Positions 33,185 to 41,706 of a DNA stretch of 64,000 nt are shown in pieces. A program made the translations under genes and the position numbers. The notes below the pieces were generated by a model. That model was not told the DNA's origin, made no database searches, and was given only the letters and a program-made list of their open reading frames with translations. This stretch comes from Pseudomonas simiae. Lineage in GTDB: Bacteria > Pseudomonadota > Gammaproteobacteria > Pseudomonadales > Pseudomonadaceae. Each line of letters opens with the position of its first letter. The first letter of the stretch is position 1. The stretch covers positions 248,001 to 312,000 of the forward strand of contig NZ_FOKB01000006.1 in NCBI RefSeq assembly GCF_900111895.1, read 5' to 3'.

Positions 33185-35747
33185 CTCTCAAGTCCAGCCA
33201 GAAACTCTGCAGGAGTATCTGGCGCATCTACCGATGACCGCTGAGCAGCGCGCCGAACTGGCGGGCTGCACATCCTTCACCGAGTTGCACGAACGCTTGT
33301 CGTCGTCGACCTTTGACGCGCCTGGCGATGCCGCACAGGCGTCGGTCGGCACGCGGTTGACCCTGAGCACGGCCGAAGAGCTGCAAGACGCCGAAATGCT
33401 GGCGCTCGACGCCGCTGGCCGCGTGTGCCTGAAGGCCACGCCGCCGATCCGTCGTACCCGCGTGGTCCCGGAGCCATGGCGCACCAATATCCTGGTGCGC
33501 GGCTGGCGTCGTATCACCGGGCGCAGCAACCCGCCTGCTCCGCCAAAGGATGAGCGTGTATTGCCGGCTGCGCGCTGGCGTACCGTCGGCTCCATCCGCC
33601 GTTACATCCTGCTGGTGCTGATGATCGGCCAGACCCTCGTCGCCGGTTGGTACATGAAAGGCATCATGCCGTACCAGGGCTGGTCGCTGGTGGACTTCGA
33701 CGAAATCCGCAACCAGACCCTGCTGCAAACCGCCACCCAGGTACTGCCATACGCCCTGCAAACCAGCATCCTGATCATGTTCGGGATCTTGTTCTGCTGG
33801 GTGTCGGCCGGTTTCTGGACTGCGCTGATGGGCTTTCTGGAGTTGCTGACTGGCCACGATAAATACCGCATCTCCGGTAAAAGTGCCGGTGACGAGCCGA
33901 TTCCCAAAGACGCCCGTACCGCGTTGGTGATGCCGATCTGCAACGAAGACGTGCCTCGGGTATTTGCCGGTTTGCGCGCGACGTTTGAGTCGGTGGCCGC
34001 CACCGGTGACCTGGATCGCTTCGACTTCTTCGTGCTCAGCGACAGTAATGACGCCGACATCTGCATCGCCGAGCAGCAAGCCTGGCTCGACGTGTGCCGT
34101 GAAGCCGGTGGTTTCGGCAAGATCTTCTATCGCCGTCGTCGCCGTCGCGTAAAGCGCAAGAGCGGCAACCTCGACGACTTCTGCCGTCGTTGGGGCGGTG
34201 ACTACAAGTACATGGTCGTGCTCGACGCGGACAGCGTGATGAGCGGCGAATGCCTGACCAGCCTGGTACGCCTGATGGAAGCCACGCCGGACGCGGGGAT
34301 TATCCAGACTGCGCCGCGTGCGTCGGGTATGGACACGCTGTATGCGCGCATGCAGCAGTTCGCTACCCGTGTGTACGGCCCGCTGTTCACCGCCGGCTTG
34401 CACTTCTGGCAGCTGGGTGAATCCCACTACTGGGGTCACAACGCGATCATCCGCATGAAACCGTTTATCGAGCACTGCGCCCTGGCGCCGTTGCCGGGCA
34501 AAGGCGCGTTCGCCGGTTCCATTCTGTCCCACGACTTCGTTGAAGCTGCGCTGATGCGTCGTGCTGGCTGGGGCGTGTGGATTGCCTACGACCTGCCAGG
34601 CAGCTACGAAGAACTGCCACCGAACCTGCTGGATGAGCTCAAGCGTGACCGTCGCTGGTGCCACGGCAACCTGATGAACTTCCGCCTGTTCCTCGTCAAG
34701 GGCATGCACCCGGTGCACCGTGCGGTGTTCCTGACCGGCGTGATGTCCTACCTGTCGGCGCCGTTGTGGTTCCTGTTCCTGGTGCTGTCCACGGCGCTGC
34801 TGGCGGTAAACACCCTGATGGAGCCGCAGTACTTCATGGCACCACGCCAGTTGTACCCGCTGTGGCCGCAATGGCACCCGGACAAGGCGGTGGCGCTGTT
34901 CTCCACGACTATCGTGCTGCTGTTCCTGCCGAAACTGCTGAGCATCATCCTGATCTGGGCCAAGGGCGCGAAAGAGTTCGGTGGCAAGTTCAAGGTGACC
35001 TTGTCGATGCTGCTGGAGATGTTGTTCTCCATGCTGCTGGCGCCGGTGCGGATGATTTTCCACACTCGCTTCGTACTTGCCGCGTTTCTCGGCTGGGCTG
35101 CGACCTGGAACTCGCCGCAGCGTGACGACGACTCCACCCCATGGAGCGAAGCGGTCAAGCGCCACGGTCCGCAAACCCTGCTGGGCTTCCTGTGGGCGCT
35201 GCTGGTGGTGTGGTTGAACCCGAGTTTCCTGTGGTGGTTGGTACCGATCGTGGGTTCGCTGATGCTGTCGATCCCGGTGTCGGTGATCTCCAGCCGTGTC
35301 GGTTTGGGCCTCAAGTCCCGTGACGAGAGCCTGTTCCTGATCCCTGAGGAATACAATCCGCCGCAAGCGCTGTTGTCCACCGACAAGTACACCCACGAAA
35401 ACCGTTGGCACGCGCTGAACGACGGCTTCGTGCGTTCGGTGGTCGACCCGCAGCAGAACGCCCTGGCCTGTGCCCTGGCAACCTCGCGTCATGCCCAGGC
35501 CGAGCCGATCGAGTACCTGCGTGCCGAGCGTGTGCGTCACGCGTTGAAAGTCGGCCCTGCCGGCCTCAACAACGCTGAACGCCTGGCCTTGCTCAGTGAC
35601 CCGGTGGCCCTTGCCCGCCTGCACGAGCAGGTCTGGAGCGAAGGCCATGCCGAGTGGCTCGCCGCCTGGCGGGATTCGATCAAGGCTGACCCGCACGCGC
35701 CGTTGCTGCCGTTGCAACCGCTGTTGTCCCAGGCCCAACCGGCCTGA
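33177..35747 (+). CDS. opgH: Glucans biosynthesis glucosyltransferase OpgH
   Basis: The inner-membrane family 2 glycosyltransferase has 856 residues and makes beta-1,2-linked glucose chains from UDP-glucose. A soluble N-terminus (to about 140) precedes two membrane helices (about 140-220). The catalytic domain follows with LDADSVMSGE (Asp350 and Asp352) and the acceptor-side motif RDRRWCHGN (491-499). A further set of helices (about 510-720) and a cytoplasmic tail complete it. ATG 33177 lies inside the end of opgG, so translation is coupled. A strong terminator follows nine bases after the stop. Confidence 0.96.
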   Translation: MSNSQVQPETLQEYLAHLPMTAEQRAELAGCTSFTELHERLSSSTFDAPGDAAQASVGTRLTLSTAEELQDAEMLALDAAGRVCLKATPPIRRTRVVPEPWRTNILVRGWRRITGRSNPPAPPKDERVLPAARWRTVGSIRRYILLVLMIGQTLVAGWYMKGIMPYQGWSLVDFDEIRNQTLLQTATQVLPYALQTSILIMFGILFCWVSAGFWTALMGFLELLTGHDKYRISGKSAGDEPIPKDARTALVMPICNEDVPRVFAGLRATFESVAATGDLDRFDFFVLSDSNDADICIAEQQAWLDVCREAGGFGKIFYRRRRRRVKRKSGNLDDFCRRWGGDYKYMVVLDADSVMSGECLTSLVRLMEATPDAGIIQTAPRASGMDTLYARMQQFATRVYGPLFTAGLHFWQLGESHYWGHNAIIRMKPFIEHCALAPLPGKGAFAGSILSHDFVEAALMRRAGWGVWIAYDLPGSYEELPPNLLDELKRDRRWCHGNLMNFRLFLVKGMHPVHRAVFLTGVMSYLSAPLWFLFLVLSTALLAVNTLMEPQYFMAPRQLYPLWPQWHPDKAVALFSTTIVLLFLPKLLSIILIWAKGAKEFGGKFKVTLSMLLEMLFSMLLAPVRMIFHTRFVLAAFLGWAATWNSPQRDDDSTPWSEAVKRHGPQTLLGFLWALLVVWLNPSFLWWLVPIVGSLMLSIPVSVISSRVGLGLKSRDESLFLIPEEYNPPQALLSTDKYTHENRWHALNDGFVRSVVDPQQNALACALATSRHAQAEPIEYLRAERVRHALKVGPAGLNNAERLALLSDPVALARLHEQVWSEGHAEWLAAWRDSIKADPHAPLLPLQPLLSQAQPA

Positions 35748-35755
35748 TTCAGACG

Positions 35756-35784
35756 CCCCCGAGGGCTCACCTCGGGGGTGTTTT
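35756..35784 (+). terminator. Rho-independent terminator of opgGH
   Basis: A 9-bp stem CCCCCGAGG (35756-35764) / CCTCGGGGG (35770-35778) with a 5-base loop is followed by TGTTTT. It lies nine bases after the opgH stop. Confidence 0.92.
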
Positions 35785-35933
35785 AAGCGCTGTTCCTACA
35801 GCGTCTTCCGCTTCTTCCCCTCCTGCGCCAACCCCTTGTTTTTTCGAAACAAAAGACCTCGTTTGAGGCGTATTGCCGTGCCCGTCGCTGAGTTAGCATC
35901 GCCCCCGTATTTGACTCGCCACAGGGATAATCC

Positions 35934-36734
35934 ATGAGCAAAAGCTATTGTTCGGCGCTGTTGCTAAGTGCTGTCGCGTTGATTCACATGGGGCTGGCGC
36001 AGGCAGGCGCGATTGATGACGCCGTTCGACGCGGCGTGCTGAAAGTTGGTACCACGCCCACCTATGTGCCCTTCGAAATGACCGATAAACAGGGCCGTAT
36101 CGTCGGTTTTGAAATCGACCTGCTTAACGTGATGAGCCAGGCTCTGGGGGTAGAGCTTGAAATGGTCTCGATGCCTTACACCGAGCTGGTGGCGGGGTTG
36201 CAGGCGAAGAGTTTCGACCTGATCGGCAGCGGCATGACCGTCACTCAGGAGCGCAACCTCAAGCTGAACTTCAGCGACTCGTTCATTGTGGTCGGCCAGT
36301 CCGTGTTGTTGCATCCACGCCTTGCGGGCAAGGTCGCCAGTGTCGAGGACCTGGACGACGCCAGCTACCAGATCGCCACCACCGAAGGCACTACCGGCGA
36401 GGCGGCGGCGCGACGGTTCCTTGGGGCGGCCCGAATCAGCAGTTTTTCGACACCGGAGGAAGGGGTACGCCAAGTGGTGCAGGGCAAGGCGGATGCTTTT
36501 ATTCATGACGCGCCCTACAACCTGATCGCCCTGAGCCGCCCGGAAAACGCCACGCTGCTGGCACTTGAGCAGCCGTTCACGTTCGAGCCGCTGGCGTTTG
36601 GCGTGAAAAAAGGTGATGTCGACAGCCTTAACTGGATCAATCATTTCCTCAACCAGATTGCCCAGGACGGGACCTACGATCGTCTGCATGACAAGTGGTT
36701 CAACGACACTGCCTGGCTGGCGGAGATCGAGTGA
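35934..36734 (+). CDS. Polar amino acid ABC transporter, binding protein (copy 1)
   Basis: The protein has 266 residues with a signal peptide ending LAQAGA (about 24). The mature part is a family 3 periplasmic binding protein: RGVLKVGTTPTYVPFEMTD at the start, FDLIGSGMTVTQERNLKLNF in the middle, and DAFIHDAPYNLI near the second lobe. It is clearly paralogous to the next gene, sharing most motifs. The ligand is a polar amino acid or a related compound that cannot be named from sequence. It is separated from copy 2 by about 219 bases containing a likely promoter, so it may be expressed separately from the transporter genes. Confidence 0.88.
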   Translation: MSKSYCSALLLSAVALIHMGLAQAGAIDDAVRRGVLKVGTTPTYVPFEMTDKQGRIVGFEIDLLNVMSQALGVELEMVSMPYTELVAGLQAKSFDLIGSGMTVTQERNLKLNFSDSFIVVGQSVLLHPRLAGKVASVEDLDDASYQIATTEGTTGEAAARRFLGAARISSFSTPEEGVRQVVQGKADAFIHDAPYNLIALSRPENATLLALEQPFTFEPLAFGVKKGDVDSLNWINHFLNQIAQDGTYDRLHDKWFNDTAWLAEIE

Positions 36735-36859
36735 AAGTCATAACTGCTTACACATCAAGTCGTTGCCTCAATCGCTCACGCACGTGTCTACGCCTGCTCT
36801 TTGCTGCCCTGTTGTGGGGCCTTTCCGACATACGCCGATAACAAATAGCCGTGAAACCT

Positions 36860-36887
36860 TTGTGACAGCAGGGGAGTGGGTTAGGAT
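36860..36887 (+). promoter_or_regulatory. Possible sigma-70 promoter before the second binding-protein gene
   Basis: TTGTGA (36860-36865) and TAGGAT (36882-36887) are separated by 16 bases and lie 66 bases before the start at 36954. The match is moderate, and the call rests on position and spacing only. The rest of the 219-base gap shows no other clear structure. Confidence 0.35.
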
Positions 36888-36953
36888 CGCACCCCGAAAT
36901 GGTGCAGCCCTTTCGCGCGCCGACCTTATAAGAATCGTTCAGGGGACTTGATG

Positions 36954-37751
36954 ATGAAAAAGTATCTTTCGATGCTGCTGCTTGGCGTCACCGCGCTGGT
37001 CGCGGTCAATGCGGCCCAGGCCGGCGCCATCGACGATGCGGTCAAGCGCGGTACGCTGAAAGTCGGCATGGACCCGACCTACATGCCGTTCCAGATGACC
37101 AACAAGCGTGGCGAAATCATCGGTTTCGAAGTGGACATCCTCAAGGCCATGGCCAAGTCCATGGGCGTCAAGTTCGAGCCGATCTCCACCGGCTACGACG
37201 GTATCATCCCGGCCCTGCTGACCGACAAGTTCGACATGATCGGCAGCGGCATGACGCTGACCCAGGAACGCAACCTGCGCCTGAACTTCAGCGAACCCTT
37301 CATCGTGGTCGGCCAGACCCTGCTGATCCGCAAGGAGTTGGAAGGCACCATCAAGTCCTATAAAGACCTGAATGACGAGAAATACCGCCTGACCTCAAAG
37401 CTCGGCACTACCGGTGAGATGGTGGCCAAGAAGCTGATCTCCAAGGCCAAATACCATGGCTACGACAACGAGCAGGAAGGCGTGCTGGACGTAGTCAACG
37501 GCAAGGCCGACGCCTTTGTGTATGACGCGCCGTACAACGTAGTGGCGGAGAAAAAGGTCGGTAATGGCAAGCTGGTGTACCTCGAAGAACCCTTCACCTT
37601 CGAACCCCTGGCATTCGGCCTGAAGAAAGGGGACTACGACAGCATCAACTTCATCAACAACTTCCTGCACCAGATCCGCAACGACGGCACCTACGATCGC
37701 ATCCATGACAAGTGGTTCAAGAGCTCCGAGTGGCTCAAGGACATGGAATAA
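36954..37751 (+). CDS. Polar amino acid ABC transporter, binding protein (copy 2)
   Basis: The protein has 265 residues with signal peptide MKKYLSMLLLGVTALVAV, cleaved near AAQA. The mature part starts GAIDDAVKRGTLKVGMDPTY, close to copy 1, and carries FDMIGSGMTLTQERNLRLNF and DAFVYDAPYNVV. ATG 36954 is eight bases after AGGGGA; ATG 36951 is an alternative. The permease and ATPase genes follow, so this copy is the probable main receptor of the system. In P. aeruginosa a similar binding protein/permease/ATPase set lies next to opgH. Confidence 0.9.
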   Translation: MKKYLSMLLLGVTALVAVNAAQAGAIDDAVKRGTLKVGMDPTYMPFQMTNKRGEIIGFEVDILKAMAKSMGVKFEPISTGYDGIIPALLTDKFDMIGSGMTLTQERNLRLNFSEPFIVVGQTLLIRKELEGTIKSYKDLNDEKYRLTSKLGTTGEMVAKKLISKAKYHGYDNEQEGVLDVVNGKADAFVYDAPYNVVAEKKVGNGKLVYLEEPFTFEPLAFGLKKGDYDSINFINNFLHQIRNDGTYDRIHDKWFKSSEWLKDME

Positions 37752-37771
37752 GGCTTAAGACCGAGTCGCGC

Positions 37772-37883
37772 CCTTCGCGAGCAAGTCGAACGTCGCCCCC
37801 ACATTTGACCGAGTTCCAACATGAGAATGCGATCGAATGAGGGAGCGGCGGTTCGACGGTTCGACTTGCTCGCGAAGGCAGCC
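37772..37883. repeat. Inverted repeat of a diverged REP type
   Basis: CCTTCGCGAGCAAGTCGAA (from 37772) and TTCGACTTGCTCGCGAAGG (to about 37879) are perfect inverted arms. The left arm is followed by CGCCCCCACATTTG, the right preceded by GGGAGCGGCGG. The core GTCGAACTTGCTCGCGAAGG differs from the other REP families, and the orientation is outward, as at 1315. It fills the gap before the permease gene. Confidence 0.75.
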
Positions 37884-37913
37884 TCACAGGCGACACACAC
37901 CCTGGAACCAGAA

Positions 37914-38873
37914 ATGAAACAGAAAAAAGCCCAATGGCCCTGGCACCTGCTGACCGTGGTCGTGCTGGTCGGCCTGGCTGGCGCCCTGTACTACGCCACC
38001 TCGCTGATGTCCTACGAGTGGCGCTGGAACCGCGTGCCGCAATACTTCGCCTATCAGGCCGAAGTGTCCCAGCGCGCCGAGGACATCTCCACCGTCGTTG
38101 AGTTGGTGCGCAAAGGCGACGTCGCCGAAGTGACTCTGCGCAACGACGCGGGCGCCGAGCAAAAGCTGACCGTTGCCGACAACAGCCTGCAAGTCGCGCG
38201 TGGCGACGACGTTGCCGAAGGCGATGTGGTGGGCGTGACCCGCCATTGGGCATTGGGCCCGCTGATGTGGGGGTTGTGGACCACGCTGTGGCTGTCGGTG
38301 GTGTCCGGCATCCTTGGGTTGATCATCGGCCTGGCAACCGGCCTGTGCCGTTTGTCCAGCAACCCGACCCTGCGGGATCTGTCGACGATCTACGTCGAAC
38401 TGGTGCGTGGTACGCCACTATTGGTGCAGATCTTCATTTTCTATTTCTTTATCGGCACGGTGCTCAACCTGTCCCGCGAATTCGCCGGGATCGCCGCGCT
38501 GTCGTTGTTCACCGGCGCGTATGTGGCGGAAATCGTCCGCGCCGGCGTGCAGTCCATTACCCGTGGCCAGAACGAAGCCGCGCGGTCCTTGGGCCTGAGC
38601 GCCAGCCAGTCGATGCGTCATGTGGTGTTGCCGCAAGCGTTCAAGCGCGTGCTGCCGCCGTTGGCCGGGCAATTTATAAGCCTGGTGAAGGACACATCAC
38701 TGGTCTCGGTGATTGCCATTACCGAACTGCTCAAGAGCGGCCGCGAAGTGATCACCACCTCGTTTTCGCCGTTTGAAATCCTGTTCTGCGTCGCAGGCCT
38801 GTACCTGCTGATCAACCTGCCGCTGTCGAAAATGGCCAGCCGGCTAGAGCGGAGGCTCGCGCAAAGTGATTGA
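37914..38873 (+). CDS. Polar amino acid ABC transporter, permease
   Basis: The protein has 319 residues. The C-terminal two thirds form a HisM/GlnP-type permease: the first core helix GLWTTLWLSVVSGILGLIIG, the IYVELVRGTPLLVQIFIFYF segment, and the coupling loop NEAARSLGLSASQSMRHVVLPQA. Unusually, an extra N-terminal helix (about 12-30) and a periplasmic stretch of about 85 residues (30-115, with RNDAGAEQKLTVADNSLQVARG) precede the core. ATG 37914 has only a weak GGA upstream; the longer open frame runs into the repeat and is not credible. It overlaps the ATPase gene by eight bases. No second permease is present, so it probably forms a homodimer. Confidence 0.88.
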   Translation: MKQKKAQWPWHLLTVVVLVGLAGALYYATSLMSYEWRWNRVPQYFAYQAEVSQRAEDISTVVELVRKGDVAEVTLRNDAGAEQKLTVADNSLQVARGDDVAEGDVVGVTRHWALGPLMWGLWTTLWLSVVSGILGLIIGLATGLCRLSSNPTLRDLSTIYVELVRGTPLLVQIFIFYFFIGTVLNLSREFAGIAALSLFTGAYVAEIVRAGVQSITRGQNEAARSLGLSASQSMRHVVLPQAFKRVLPPLAGQFISLVKDTSLVSVIAITELLKSGREVITTSFSPFEILFCVAGLYLLINLPLSKMASRLERRLAQSD

Positions 38874-39600
38874 AGTCCGCGATCTGGTAAAAGTCTTCGA
38901 CACCCGTGGCCATGTGGTCCGCGCGGTCGACAACGTGACCACCCAGGTGGCCAAGGGCGAAGTGCTGGTGGTGATCGGCCCGTCCGGCTCCGGCAAGTCC
39001 ACCTTCCTGCGTTGCCTCAACGGCCTGGAAGAATTCGACTCGGGATCGGTGAGCATCGACGGCCTGCAACTGGCTGACCCGAAGACCGACGTGAACGCCT
39101 ATCGCCGCGAAGTCGGCATGGTGTTCCAGCACTTCAACCTGTTCCCGCATATGACCGTGCTGGAAAACCTGTGCCTGGCGCAGAAGGTCGTACGCAAGCG
39201 CAGCAAGAAGGAGAGTGAGGCCAAGGCCCTGGCCTTGCTGGAAAAGGTCGGGATTGCGCAGAAGGCCAACGAATTTCCATCACGCTTGTCCGGCGGCCAG
39301 CAGCAGCGGGTCGCGATTGCCCGGGCCTTGGCAATGGACCCCAAGGTCATGCTGTTCGACGAGCCCACCTCGGCGCTGGACCCGGAGATGGTCGGCGAAG
39401 TGCTGGATGTGATGAAGACCTTGGCCCTGGAAGGCATGACCATGGTCTGCGTCACCCACGAAATGGGCTTTGCCCGTGAAGTGGCAGACCGGGTGCTGTT
39501 CTTCGATCACGGCAAATTGCTGGAAGATGCGGCCCCGGCCGAGTTCTTCGATGCGCCGAAGGACCCCCGGGCCCAGGCGTTTCTGCGTCAAGTTCTGTAG
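38866..39600 (+). CDS. Polar amino acid ABC transporter, ATP-binding protein
   Basis: The ATPase has 244 residues of the HisP/GlnQ type. Walker A is GPSGSGKST (about 38-46), the Q-loop segment VFQHFNLFPHMTV follows, then signature LSGGQQQRVAIARALAMDP, Walker B VMLFDEPTSALDPE and the switch histidine in VTHEMGFA. The start is GTG 38866, ten bases after GGAGG and inside the end of the permease gene. It ends 16 bases before the convergent chemoreceptor gene, with no clear terminator between. Confidence 0.93.
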   Translation: MIEVRDLVKVFDTRGHVVRAVDNVTTQVAKGEVLVVIGPSGSGKSTFLRCLNGLEEFDSGSVSIDGLQLADPKTDVNAYRREVGMVFQHFNLFPHMTVLENLCLAQKVVRKRSKKESEAKALALLEKVGIAQKANEFPSRLSGGQQQRVAIARALAMDPKVMLFDEPTSALDPEMVGEVLDVMKTLALEGMTMVCVTHEMGFAREVADRVLFFDHGKLLEDAAPAEFFDAPKDPRAQAFLRQVL

Positions 39601-39616
39601 GACTTGGTCAGGGCGG

Positions 39617-41524
39617 TCAGACCTTGAACTGCCCCACGCACTGCTGCAAATCCGTTCCCAGTCGCGCCAGTTCGATGCTCGCCGCTGCCGTCTGTTCGCT
39701 GGCGGCGGCGGTTTGCTCCGAGGCATCGCGAACTTTCAATACACTGCGATTGATCTCTTCGGCGACCGCGCTTTGCTCTTCGGCGGCTGCCGCAATCTGT
39801 GGGTTCATTTCCTGGATGACCAGGACTGTACGGGCGATTTCGCTCAGGGCGTCCCCGGCATTGCGTGCCAGGCCGACGCTGTTGTCGGTCAGCGTGCGGC
39901 TGTAGTCCAGGATATCGGCGACTTGCTGCGTGCCACTGTGCAAGCCACCAATCAACTCTTCGATTTCCTCGGCGGACTGCTGGGTCCTTTGAGCGAGGCT
40001 GCGTACCTCATCGGCGACTACCGCAAACCCTTGGCCAGCCTCGCCGGCCCGTGCGGCTTCTATCGCGGCGTTGAGCGCCAGCAGATTGGTCTGCTGCGAC
40101 ACGGACTTGATCACATCCAGCACGCTGCCGATCTTCTGGCTCTCCCGTTGCAACGCCAGCATGGCCTGGCTTGAGCGTGCCATCTCATGGGCGAGGTGCT
40201 CAATTTGCGCCACGACATCCGTCACGACCTGATCGCCCAGGTCAGTCTGGTGATTGGCCTGGCCGGCGGCAATCGAAGCCTGCTCGGCATGGCGCGCAAC
40301 TTCCTGGGCGGTGGCCAGCATCTGATTCATGGCGGCTGCCACCTGCTCGGTTTCCTCTCGCTGATTACTCACCCCCGCACGGGTTTGTTCGGTGATGGTG
40401 GAAAGCTCCTCGGCAGCGCTGGCGATTTGCTGCGCGTTATCGCTGATATTGCCAATCAGCCCGCGCAGGTTCAGCGTCATCTGAGTCATGCTGTGTTGCA
40501 GCTGGCCCAACTCATCCTTGCGACGGGTCTGCACTTCGTGGCTCAGATCGCCTTCGGCAATGCGATTGGCCACTGACAGGGCTTTGCGCAGCGGTGTCAC
40601 TATTTGTCCGGCAATCACCCAGGCGGCCAGGATGCCCAAAAGCAATGCGGCAGCGGTCACGCCGAGGGTTTGGGTGCGGGCTTGCTCGGCTTCGTGGTCG
40701 CGTCGCTGGGTCTGATCCTGGCTCAACAAGTCACTCTGCCCGAGTAACTGATCCAACTGCTGCTCCAACTGGTTTTGCGATTTTTCGGTCGTAAGCTGTG
40801 CTTCCTTGAGGCGTGTCAGGCGGGTGCGGATCTCGAGTACGGCATTTTTCAGTGCGGTGCTATCGACCGGCAGCTTCGCGACGGCCGCCTGGGCGAGTTC
40901 GAGGTTGCGCTCTGCGTCGTTCACGGCCTGGGCATAAGCATCCAGGGAACTGGCAGCCCAGGCGGGGCTTTGGGCTCGATCTTCCGCCTGCTCTATGGCC
41001 TGGCGCAGGTTTTCGACGGCGTCGAGGGCTTTTTCGTCTTCTTGATCAGGCAAGTCACTGGCCAGTTGCGCCAGCACGTCGCCGGTCCGCGTGGAGCTTT
41101 GTTTCAATTCTTCGCGGGTGTTTTCGCGTGTTTTAACCAGCGAAGGCACGTCCTTGAGTGTGGTGTTGAACGTTGCGCCAATACGCGCCATCTCTTGCAG
41201 ATACTCAATGGGTTTTGGCGCTATCAGTCGGTTGGAAAGCGCCTTAAGGTGTCCATCGATTTTCTCCATGCTCGCGCTCAACCTATTGAGGCTATTGGCA
41301 TCGTCAAGGGTGCGGTAGAGGATTCTGTCAGCGCGCAATTCCTCACCTGCCACCGCCAGTTGCGCGAGCACGGTCAGCGTTTGCGAACGGTAGAGGGAGG
41401 CCGCCAGGGCTTGCCAGCCTGTTACGGCAATGATGAGGCTCAGGGCCAGTACCAGGGAAAAGCCCAAGGCCAGTTTGAGGGTGACACTGGCGTCACCCAA
41501 CAGGTGAGTCATTCGACGAAGCAT
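39617..41524 (-). CDS. Methyl-accepting chemotaxis protein, long helical sensor domain (first of tandem pair)
   Basis: The receptor has 635 residues. Membrane helix 1 (about 18-38, ALGFSLVLALSLIIAVTGW) is followed by an all-helical periplasmic domain of about 240 residues, the size and character of helical bimodular (HBM) sensors. Helix 2 (about 285-305), a HAMP domain (LRKALSVANRIAEGDLSHEV) and the signalling domain follow, with the tip QQTNLLALNAAIEAARAGE. ATG 41524 has GGAGG upstream; an in-frame TTG lies two codons earlier. HBM receptors of Pseudomonas sense organic acids (McpS, McpK), but the ligand here is unknown. It lies downstream of the second receptor in the same direction. Confidence 0.9.
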   Translation of the reverse strand: MLRRMTHLLGDASVTLKLALGFSLVLALSLIIAVTGWQALAASLYRSQTLTVLAQLAVAGEELRADRILYRTLDDANSLNRLSASMEKIDGHLKALSNRLIAPKPIEYLQEMARIGATFNTTLKDVPSLVKTRENTREELKQSSTRTGDVLAQLASDLPDQEDEKALDAVENLRQAIEQAEDRAQSPAWAASSLDAYAQAVNDAERNLELAQAAVAKLPVDSTALKNAVLEIRTRLTRLKEAQLTTEKSQNQLEQQLDQLLGQSDLLSQDQTQRRDHEAEQARTQTLGVTAAALLLGILAAWVIAGQIVTPLRKALSVANRIAEGDLSHEVQTRRKDELGQLQHSMTQMTLNLRGLIGNISDNAQQIASAAEELSTITEQTRAGVSNQREETEQVAAAMNQMLATAQEVARHAEQASIAAGQANHQTDLGDQVVTDVVAQIEHLAHEMARSSQAMLALQRESQKIGSVLDVIKSVSQQTNLLALNAAIEAARAGEAGQGFAVVADEVRSLAQRTQQSAEEIEELIGGLHSGTQQVADILDYSRTLTDNSVGLARNAGDALSEIARTVLVIQEMNPQIAAAAEEQSAVAEEINRSVLKVRDASEQTAAASEQTAAASIELARLGTDLQQCVGQFKV

Positions 41525-41670
41525 GATCAACCTCCGACAAGTGAGTAGCGGGCGTTATCGTCGTGTCGGGCACCGCAGGTGCGCGCACACATTGACGTGA
41601 CTTGAACGCTAGCTCTCTTGGCGGTCGGGTGAGCCTGATAAACGTGTAGGAAATTTCACAGACTGAAGGC

Positions 41671-41691
41671 GGCGACCCTGGGCAGGTCGCC
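41671..41691. other. Hairpin between the two chemoreceptor genes
   Basis: A perfect 7-bp stem GGCGACC (41671-41677) / GGTCGCC (41685-41691) lies 16 bases after the stop of the upstream receptor gene. No T-run follows on the minus strand, so termination would be weak at best. Confidence 0.35.
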
Positions 41692-41706
41692 ACGCGGTGA
41701 GGTGCG

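Noticed and set aside
33228..35738. 836-codon minus-strand frame opposite opgH
   Set aside because: Spans almost exactly the coding gene on the other strand and lacks domains; codon-bias artefact.
39601..39616. Terminator between the convergent ABC ATPase and chemoreceptor genes
   Set aside because: Only 16 bases separate the stops and no stem-loop with a T-run is visible.
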